In this document: positions 1 to 5,670 of the stretch, piece by piece
Layout of the letters: the number at the start of each line of letters is the position of its first letter
How positions within the stretch are numbered: position 1 is the first letter of the stretch
Assembly (NCBI GenBank): GCA_910585855.1
Contig: CAJUGZ010000081.1
Location: forward strand, 1 to 14,631
Direction of reading: 5' to 3'
From: an uncultured Lachnospiraceae bacterium
GTDB taxonomy: Bacteria; Bacillota_A; Clostridia; Lachnospirales; Lachnospiraceae
Length of the DNA: 14,631 bases
Program-made: the position numbers and the translations under genes
The notes under the pieces: generated by a model
The model's input: the letters and a program-made list of their open reading frames with translations, nothing else
What the model was told of the DNA's origin: nothing
Database searches by the model: none

Positions 1-150
1 GCTAAACACGCCCCTTTTTTTGCACACCCTGCATAGAAGCAGGATGTGCAAAAAATCTTAAGTTTTCTAAGCAGAAGTCTAAGAACTTCTAGCTTTTCTC
101 CAAAGTCACGACAGGCTATCCACCATTCCAAAATCTGGCTGTTTCTTGAC
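1..150 (+). repeat. Long structured repeat, partial copy (L1), cut by the window edge
   Basis: The first 108 bases match 4984-5091 closely and match the complement of about 5361-5467. The copy starts in the middle of the element at GCTAAACACGCCCC, so its first half lies off the left edge. It contains a long hairpin (arms 15-32 and 39-55, loop ATAGAA) and a second hairpin (AGAAGT at 73-78, ACTTCT at 85-90). Bases about 109-133 differ almost completely from the other copies. The end, AATCTGGCTGTTTCTTGAC at about 132-150, is again conserved. By analogy with the two complete copies, the variable arm should pair with a complementary arm beyond the left edge. It lies 25 bases after the ftsQ stop codon, in the opposite orientation to ftsQ. 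I do not recognise a named family. Confidence 0.8.
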
Positions 151-175
151 CCCGGAACAAATCGTATCCAGCATC

Positions 176-886
176 CTACTCTTTTTTAAAGCGAAACTCC
201 TCCCTATCTTCCGAATAATCATCCAAATAAAGCGTTCCAACAATTCCATCCAGACTAGGCAGCATATCTTTAAACTTCGCCATCTTCTCATCAAGAAAAG
301 CATCTTTCCCCATCTGAACTACCACATTCCCCCGATAGATCCAAATATTCATCCCCTCATCAAAACTAATCTTATCTACATCAATCGAATACTTCGTAAG
401 CATCTGTGTCAAAGAAAGAATCAGATTAAATATCTCCTCTTTCTCCACAGGCAGCACCTGATGAAGCACAATATGCTCAAAATTCAACCCCTCAATCTTT
501 ACTACTCCATCCAAAAGTTCCTGCGAACTTTCTACCACAATCCCGTCTTTATCAAAATACATATAATGTCCCTTATAATCGACATATCCGGCAATTCCCT
601 TCTCATACACCGCAACCTCTATACGATTCCAAGAAACAAACTCAATATCATAAGTTTCAATAAAAGGAATCTGCTTTTTCTCCTGATATCGACTAGCAAA
701 AAAACAATAAATCGGATTTAACTCATAACTCTCCTGAAACAGTAACTGACTCATTTCATCATCACTATATCTGGTATTCCCCGCATATTGTATCGAAGTA
801 ATCCGCAGTGAATAAAGCCCCGCTGCAAACAGAGCAAAAACCAAAAACAACACCGCTAAAATACCCCATCTATGCTTTTTCCTCAT
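176..886 (-). CDS. ftsQ: Cell division protein FtsQ/DivIB
   Basis: The product is a 236-residue bitopic membrane protein. A short basic N-terminus (MRKKHRWG) is followed by one membrane segment at about residues 8-27, then a POTRA-like region (SLRITSIQYAGNTRYSDDEM) and an extracytoplasmic beta domain. This is the FtsQ/DivIB plan: a divisome scaffold protein that contacts FtsL and DivIC and helps place septal synthases. An upstream TTG at 899-901 would add five residues, but the ATG at 884-886 has GAGGAT eight bases before it, so I chose that start. It is the last dcw gene visible, separated from ftsW by 230 bases holding a short repeat. FtsQ proteins diverge strongly, so the assignment rests on topology, POTRA-like sequence and position in the cluster. 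Confidence 0.87.
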   Translation of the reverse strand: MRKKHRWGILAVLFLVFALFAAGLYSLRITSIQYAGNTRYSDDEMSQLLFQESYELNPIYCFFASRYQEKKQIPFIETYDIEFVSWNRIEVAVYEKGIAGYVDYKGHYMYFDKDGIVVESSQELLDGVVKIEGLNFEHIVLHQVLPVEKEEIFNLILSLTQMLTKYSIDVDKISFDEGMNIWIYRGNVVVQMGKDAFLDEKMAKFKDMLPSLDGIVGTLYLDDYSEDREEFRFKKE

Positions 887-1006
887 AATATTTATCCTCA
901 ACCCAAAAATATTTTAACTATTAAAATAACCCAATCAAAAAAACAATCCCCCCATCATCCACAAATCTCTAAACTTATACGCCACACACTACACTTCCAC
1001 CACTAC

Positions 1007-1115
1007 ACAGCCGAAAGTGAAAAGCGTTCTATGCAAAGTCATCATTTTCCACCAACACTTAACACTACAGCAAACATTTTATTTCTCTTTCTATTTGGCT
1101 TTCGGCGTCCTCCCC
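1007..1115 (-). repeat. Short structured repeat copy S1, between ftsW and ftsQ
   Basis: On the minus strand it begins GGGGAGGACGCCGAAAG two bases after the ftsW stop codon and ends CTTTCGGCTGT. The ends pair through eight bases (plus strand GCCGAAAG at 1010-1017 with CTTTCGGC at 1099-1106). The stretch GTCATCATTTTCC at about 1038-1050 matches GTCATCATTTCC in S2, at nearly the same distance from ACAGCC (25 against 26 bases), which shows that the two are homologous. The interior is more eroded than in S2. The rest of the 887-1116 gap holds only a seven-base AT-rich inverted repeat at 911-927. Confidence 0.68.
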
Positions 1116-1116
1116 T

Positions 1117-2250
1117 CTATATCTCATTTTTTACCTTCCGTGATACACCAAGAGCAATTCCCATCTCCGCCAAAAGCACCATAACCGAAGTCCCTCCATA
1201 ACTAATAAAAGGAAGCGTAATTCCCGTATTTGGTATCGTATTTGTAACAACAGCAATATTTAAGATTACCTGAATCGCAATATGAGCCATAATCCCGACT
1301 GCCAGCATAGAACTAAATAAATCCGGTGCATAATTCGCAATAATAGCAAACCGCCAAAGCATAAATAAAAACATAATAATTACACAAACCGCCCCAAATA
1401 ACCCCAATTCTTCACAAATAACAGCAAAAATCATATCATTTTGTGCCTCTGGAAGAAAACTAAGTTTTTGAATACTATTTCCTAACCCTTTTCCAAAAAT
1501 CCCGCCTCTTCCAATCGCATAAAGACTTTGCAGCGTCTGAAATCCCTTTCCCTGAGCAAAGTCCTCTGGATGCAGCCAAGCCAAAACTCGCCCGAATCGA
1601 AAGCTATCGCTTGCTGCCACAATCGCATCAATATTTTTGATAATCAAAAAAACCAATGCACCTACCACTCCACCAAAAGCAATAAAAATATCATATCGTG
1701 GTGTTGCTACAAAAATCATCACAACAGCAATTCCAAATACAATAATCGCACTGCTTAAGTTTTTTGTCATAATATAAATCATCAATACCAATGGCAAAAT
1801 CACACAGACCAGTTTTATCATAGTAAAAATTTTTCTCATAGAGCGTGGCACTTGTGAAATCAATTTTGCCATTACCAGTATCGTTGCTACTTTTGCAATC
1901 TCTGCAGGCTGAAAACTAAGAGAGCCAATATAAAGCCACCGTGTCGCACCATGAGAACTTCTCCCAAGAGGCGTCAGCAAAAGCAGCAGCAAAAGAATCG
2001 AAACCAGATAAGCATACCAAGCCAGCCCCTTCCACCACGCTATCGGTACAAAAGACACAAAATACATCAAAACAAACCCCAAAACAATTCCGATAATATG
2101 ATTTTTCAAACTCTGTGTTGTTGAAATATGATTCATCTGTGCTTCATATGACATGGTACTATACAGCATAACCAATCCAAATGCAACTAAAAAAACGATA
2201 ATAAACAATAAACTATAGTCATAATATCCTCTTTCTCTTCGCTGTTTCAT
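1117..2250 (-). CDS. ftsW: Lipid II glycosyltransferase FtsW / SpoVE (SEDS family)
   Basis: This is a 377-residue polytopic membrane protein of the SEDS (FtsW/RodA/SpoVE) family, which polymerises lipid II into glycan strands together with a class B PBP. Visible family signatures are RSSHGATRWLYIGSLSFQPAE in the first half, FLPEAQNDMIFAVICEELG in the large loop region, and NTGITLPFISYGGTSVM near the C-terminus. About ten hydrophobic segments can be counted. The start ATG at 2248-2250 (MKQRRERGYYDYS) fits the family. A strong AAAGGAGG lies upstream, but with a long 15-base spacing. The alternative TTG at 2290-2292 would place that site inside the gene. Sequence alone does not separate division FtsW from sporulation SpoVE. 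It lies directly after murD, as in other clostridia, and is followed two bases later by repeat S1. Confidence 0.93.
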   Translation of the reverse strand: MKQRRERGYYDYSLLFIIVFLVAFGLVMLYSTMSYEAQMNHISTTQSLKNHIIGIVLGFVLMYFVSFVPIAWWKGLAWYAYLVSILLLLLLLTPLGRSSHGATRWLYIGSLSFQPAEIAKVATILVMAKLISQVPRSMRKIFTMIKLVCVILPLVLMIYIMTKNLSSAIIVFGIAVVMIFVATPRYDIFIAFGGVVGALVFLIIKNIDAIVAASDSFRFGRVLAWLHPEDFAQGKGFQTLQSLYAIGRGGIFGKGLGNSIQKLSFLPEAQNDMIFAVICEELGLFGAVCVIIMFLFMLWRFAIIANYAPDLFSSMLAVGIMAHIAIQVILNIAVVTNTIPNTGITLPFISYGGTSVMVLLAEMGIALGVSRKVKNEI

Positions 2251-2293
2251 ACACCCTAGTACCGCCCTCCTTTCATTACCGGCAAACACCAAA

Positions 2294-3655
2294 TCAGGCT
2301 TTTACATATTCCTTAAACAAGATACCTCTCTGTTCATAACTTTGAAACATATCCCAACTCGCACATGCCGGTGACAGCAGTACTGCATCCCCCTGTTTTG
2401 CCTCTCTTTTACACAATGAAACCGCCTCTTTTAAATCCTCTGCAAAAAGAATAGCATGAAATCCATATCGTCTTGCCGTTTCTGCAATTTTTTCTTTTGT
2501 CGCTCCGATTAAAACCAAAAGTTTTACCTTCTCTCCAAATTCCTTTACATAGTCATCAAATTCCGACTGTTTATCATAACCGCCCCCAATTAAAATTGTC
2601 GGTCGGCTCATCGCACGAATCGCCTGAATCGAAGCATCTGGATTTGTTCCCTTTGAATCATTATAATAGACTACACCGTCTTTTTCACAGACAAACTCCA
2701 CTCGATGTTCTACACCGGGAAAACTTCGAATTGCCTCTCGAATCTTTTCCATCGGCACTCCCATTGCATAAGTAATCGCTGCAGCAGCCATTACATTTTC
2801 CACATTATGTATCCCAACTAGCTGCATTTCAGAAATCTTTACAACCGGAAGAAGTTCTGTTTCGGTCTGATAGACAATCTCCTCTCCTTCCAGATACAAC
2901 CCCCTTTCTAATTTTCTTTTACTGCTGAAAAACACCGTTTTTGTATGTAACGAAGCACCAAATTCTTTTAATACCTCATCCTCATAGTTTAATACACAGG
3001 TATCTTGTTCTGTCTGATTTTTTGTAATGCTTTCTTTTACTGCAATATAATTTTCGATTGTTTTATGACGATTCAAATGATCCGGCGTAATATTTAATAT
3101 AGCAGATACCTGCGGTGCAAATGTTTGAATGGTTTCCAACTGAAAACTGCTGATCTCCGCTACAGTTACAGTATCTTCCTTCGTTTCCAATGCAATGGAT
3201 GTATATGGAATTCCAATATTTCCCACCACATAGACATCCTCTTTTGCCGCCTTTAAAATTGCACCTGTCAGTGCAGTCGTTGTAGTTTTTCCATTTGTTC
3301 CGGTAATTGCAGCCAGCTTTCCCTTTGCAAACCGGCTGGCAAGTTCAATCTCGCCCCAAACCGGTATACCTGCCTCTTTTGCTGCCGTTACACATGGAGC
3401 ATCTATTGCAATTCCCGGACTGATTATCATTATGTCAACTTCTTTCAATATATCGGCGTTCCACTCTCCAATCTGAATAGTAACAAAGCAATCTTTTGGC
3501 AGCTTCGCTTTTATTTCTTCTTTTCTCAGATTTTTATTTCCATCATACAAAAGAATCTGTGCCCCCGTTTGACTTAACAGCAAAACCGCTCCGATTCCGC
3601 TGATCCCGCCTCCGATTACAATTACCTTTTTCTCTTTTAATTCCATACACTCCAT
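2294..3655 (-). CDS. murD: UDP-N-acetylmuramoyl-L-alanine--D-glutamate ligase MurD
   Basis: MurD adds D-glutamate to UDP-MurNAc-L-Ala in the cytoplasm using ATP, the second amino acid step of peptidoglycan precursor synthesis. The 453-residue length is normal. An N-terminal Rossmann-type stretch (VIVIGGGISGIGA, residues 11-23) is followed by the Mur ligase ATP-binding loop (ITGTNGKTTTTALTG, about 117-131), the NITPDHLNRH motif (about 188-197), YYNDSKGTNPDAS, and the C-terminal SPACASWDMFQSYEQRG, which is characteristic of MurD. The ATG has GGGAG five bases upstream. The gene lies 74 bases after mraY and almost touches ftsW, consistent with co-transcription. All key motifs are intact. Confidence 0.97.
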   Translation of the reverse strand: MECMELKEKKVIVIGGGISGIGAVLLLSQTGAQILLYDGNKNLRKEEIKAKLPKDCFVTIQIGEWNADILKEVDIMIISPGIAIDAPCVTAAKEAGIPVWGEIELASRFAKGKLAAITGTNGKTTTTALTGAILKAAKEDVYVVGNIGIPYTSIALETKEDTVTVAEISSFQLETIQTFAPQVSAILNITPDHLNRHKTIENYIAVKESITKNQTEQDTCVLNYEDEVLKEFGASLHTKTVFFSSKRKLERGLYLEGEEIVYQTETELLPVVKISEMQLVGIHNVENVMAAAAITYAMGVPMEKIREAIRSFPGVEHRVEFVCEKDGVVYYNDSKGTNPDASIQAIRAMSRPTILIGGGYDKQSEFDDYVKEFGEKVKLLVLIGATKEKIAETARRYGFHAILFAEDLKEAVSLCKREAKQGDAVLLSPACASWDMFQSYEQRGILFKEYVKA

Positions 3656-3729
3656 TTCTTCTCCCTACGCCTTTCTATTTTATTATTATTGACCAGATTC
3701 TTCTGTTTTCTCTTTTCATCCTATCGCTT

Positions 3730-4686
3730 TTATAAAGCCAAATAAGCAATCATGCAAAAAATCGCTGTAACAATAGAAAATACAGCAACAACTCTTGTTT
3801 CCGACCAGCCACACAATTCAAAATGATGATGAATCGGTGTCATCTTAAAAATCCGTTTTCCTCCTGTCTTTTTAAAATAAGCTACCTGAATCATCACAGA
3901 AAGAATCTCTATCATATAAATAAACGCTACCAAAACCAAAAACAACGGCATATGCAGCATATACGCCATAGAAACCACAAATCCGCCCAACGCCAGCGAA
4001 CCAGTATCTCCCATAAACACTCTTGCCGGATAAACATTAAACAATAAAAATCCCATTAAACTCCCAATAACAGCTCCGGCAATCGGCGTGAGTCCCGCCT
4101 GTGTTCCAATCGATACCATTAAAAAAAATACAGCAATCAACAGTGTTACGCTAGAACAAAGCCCATCTAATCCATCCGTAAAATTTGCTCCGTTTACCGT
4201 TCCAAGAACAATAAAGAAATAAGCCGGAAGCCAAAGTACTCCCATATCCCAATAGATTCCGTTTGTAAACGGCAAAACCACCTCTCTCCCTTCCTCTGAA
4301 AACTGAAACAAATAAACAGCAAATACTACTGATACCAAAATCTGTCCAAACATCTTTTGTTTTGGCAGCAGTCCTTTTTGATTTTTCAGCACAACCTTAA
4401 TATAATCATCTAAAAAACCAATAAATCCAAAACCAAGCGTAACAAATAAAACTGGAATACTGTCTGGATACTCTGAAATCCAAAACAGACTAGTTACAAC
4501 AATACTGATCAGAAATATAATTCCACCCATAGCAGGTGTTCCCGATTTTTTCAGATGTTCTCTTGGACCGTCTTCCCGAATCGGCTGTCCGAACTTTAAC
4601 CTTCTTAGAAAAGGAATAATAATCGGACACAGAGCCGCACATATAGTAAATGATAAAATAATCGGTAATAATATCTTTGATTCCAT
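3730..4686 (-). CDS. mraY: Phospho-N-acetylmuramoyl-pentapeptide transferase MraY
   Basis: MraY transfers phospho-MurNAc-pentapeptide from UDP to undecaprenyl phosphate, making lipid I at the inner face of the membrane. The 318-residue, multi-pass protein shows the family signatures in order: GQPIREDGPREHLKKSGTPAMGG (33-55), the aspartate pair FLDDYIK (D93, D94), NGANFTDGLDGL (165-176), FMGDTGSLALGG (224-235) and the histidine motif PIHHHFE (284-290). The ATG has AGGAG seven bases upstream. It is separated from the PBP gene before it by almost 1 kb of repeats and has its own promoter at 4707-4735, so it probably starts the mraY-murD-ftsW-ftsQ transcription unit. Confidence 0.97.
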   Translation of the reverse strand: MESKILLPIILSFTICAALCPIIIPFLRRLKFGQPIREDGPREHLKKSGTPAMGGIIFLISIVVTSLFWISEYPDSIPVLFVTLGFGFIGFLDDYIKVVLKNQKGLLPKQKMFGQILVSVVFAVYLFQFSEEGREVVLPFTNGIYWDMGVLWLPAYFFIVLGTVNGANFTDGLDGLCSSVTLLIAVFFLMVSIGTQAGLTPIAGAVIGSLMGFLLFNVYPARVFMGDTGSLALGGFVVSMAYMLHMPLFLVLVAFIYMIEILSVMIQVAYFKKTGGKRIFKMTPIHHHFELCGWSETRVVAVFSIVTAIFCMIAYLAL

Positions 4687-4706
4687 GTATTATCTCCTAA
4701 ACAATC

Positions 4707-4735
4707 AGTATAGACTTTTGTGTCTGGCTCGTCAA
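4707..4735 (-). promoter_or_regulatory. Sigma-A type promoter before mraY
   Basis: On the minus strand there is TTGACG (complement of 4730-4735), a 17-base spacer and TATACT (complement of 4707-4712). Transcription would begin near 4700, leaving a very short leader that contains the AGGAG site. Each box differs from consensus at one position and the spacing is ideal. It lies just beyond the end of repeat copy LA. Confidence 0.65.
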
Positions 4736-4786
4736 TCTTTTTCCTCCGCTTCTTTAATAAAATAAGTATTTTGAAATTTGATAGCA

Positions 4787-5132
4787 GGGAGGACGCCAGA
4801 TTCTAAAACTATGGGCAGTCTGCTGTTCCGCTTTCCAAAAAGCAAGAAGTTCTAAGGCTTCTGTATCAATGTGCATCCAACCGGACAGACCGGGGCGCAA
4901 TTCGCCCGTATCACAAACCAAACATAACTGGTGTAAGAAAGACTTCTGCCAACCACAAGACAACCTCTTTCCCCAAAATACGGGCTAAACACGCCCCTTT
5001 TTTTTCACACACTGCATGGAAGCAGTATGTGAAAAAAATCTTAGGTTTTTAAGCAGAAGCCAAAGAACTTCTAACTTTTTTCCAAAGTCACTGCAGACTG
5101 CCCATAGTTTTAGAATCTGTCTGTTTCTTGAC
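4787..5132 (+). repeat. Long structured repeat, complete copy LA
   Basis: It begins GGGAGGACGCC and ends CTGTTTCTTGAC. Its arms are a perfect 27-base inverted repeat (4797-4823 and 5093-5119, starting CAGATTCTAAAAC). The interior contains TGTGCATCCAACCGGAC (4870-4886), a short hairpin around GGGCGCAATTCGCCC (4893-4907), GCTAAACACGCCCC (4984-4997) and a long hairpin (arms about 4998-5015 and 5022-5038). The interior aligns along its length with the reverse complement of 5361-5618, but the terminal arms do not. Its start lies about 100 bases upstream of mraY. Reading frames inside it are short and disturbed, so I call it non-coding. I see no target-site duplication and no transposase. Confidence 0.85.
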
Positions 5133-5166
5133 ACCGAAACAAAAAGGAAGTTCAGCAAACCTTTTC

Positions 5167-5247
5167 TTATACAACTGCAATTAACACTGCAGCAAACACT
5201 CCAAATAGAATCGCCCAATATAAACAAAAATAACTGCCAAATCTCAT
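5167..5247 (-). CDS. Possible 26-residue membrane peptide between two repeats
   Basis: In the only unique sequence between the two inverted long repeats, an ATG at 5245-5247 opens a frame that ends at TAA (5167-5169). The peptide starts MRFGSYFCLYW and continues as an unbroken run of small and aliphatic residues ending in LIAVV, typical of a single membrane segment. The frame remains open upstream to about 5316, and a TTG start after GGTGGAG is possible. No good ribosome binding site precedes the ATG. It could be a real small membrane protein, the remnant of a gene once next to spoVD, or chance. I cannot name it. Confidence 0.25.
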   Translation of the reverse strand: MRFGSYFCLYWAILFGVFAAVLIAVV

Positions 5248-5323
5248 ATGATTCTGATAAATTTTCCAACAAACAGCAACAAAACAGGACAGCAAAACCT
5301 GTTTTCTCCACCGCTATCCAGCC

Positions 5324-5659
5324 AACAGCCAGAGGCGGGCTGCCGGTTGCCTCTGCCTGCGACTTCGGAGAACGGTTAGAAAGTCTTAGGATTCTGCTGA
5401 AAAACCTAGAATTTTTTGCACATACTGCTTCTATGCAGTGTGTGCAAAAAAAGGGGCGTGTTTAGCTCGTATTTTGGGAAAAGAGAGCGTATTTAAGTTG
5501 GTAAAATCTTCCTTACACCAGTCACATTTCGTCTGCGATACGGGCGAATTGCGCCCCGGTTCGTCCGGTTGGATGCACATAAACAGAATCCTTAGACTTT
5601 CTTACCGTTTGGAGCGGAGCAGGCAGAGGCAATCGGCAGCCCGCCTCTGGCGTCCTCGG
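5324..5659 (-). repeat. Long structured repeat, complete copy LB, inverted relative to LA
   Basis: Read on the minus strand it begins CGAGGACGCC ten bases after the spoVD stop codon and ends TCTGGCTGTT. Its arms form a 33-base inverted repeat with one G-T pair (5328-5360 and 5619-5651, starting GCCAGAGGCGGGCTGCC). This arm is GC-rich and unlike the AT-rich arm of LA. The interior matches LA and L1, including TGTGCATCCAACCGGAC, the GGGCGCAATTCGCCC hairpin, GCTAAACACGCCCC and the TTTTTTGCACA/TGTGCAAAAAA hairpin (about 5412-5449). LA and LB point towards each other across about 190 bases of other sequence. Confidence 0.85.
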
Positions 5660-5670
5660 CATACAAACAT

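Noticed and set aside
15..55. Central hairpin of the long repeat as an intrinsic terminator
   Set aside because: The stem has T-runs on its 5' side and A-runs on its 3' side on either strand, so no T-run follows the stem. The T and A runs pair with each other inside the stem.
1061..1080. Similarity of TTAACACTACAGCAAACA in S1 to 5181-5198 near the small membrane ORF
   Set aside because: Only 18 bases match (one mismatch), flanking sequence does not agree, and the S1 frame gives only an 11-residue peptide. It may be chance, so I did not link the two.
4787..5132. CRISPR array
   Set aside because: There are only a few large, non-tandem copies with paired arms, no short direct repeats at regular spacing and no cas genes.
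4787..5659. Insertion sequence with transposase, or group II intron
   Set aside because: No transposase, reverse transcriptase or maturase frame exists between or within the elements. No target-site duplications or intron end consensus are visible.
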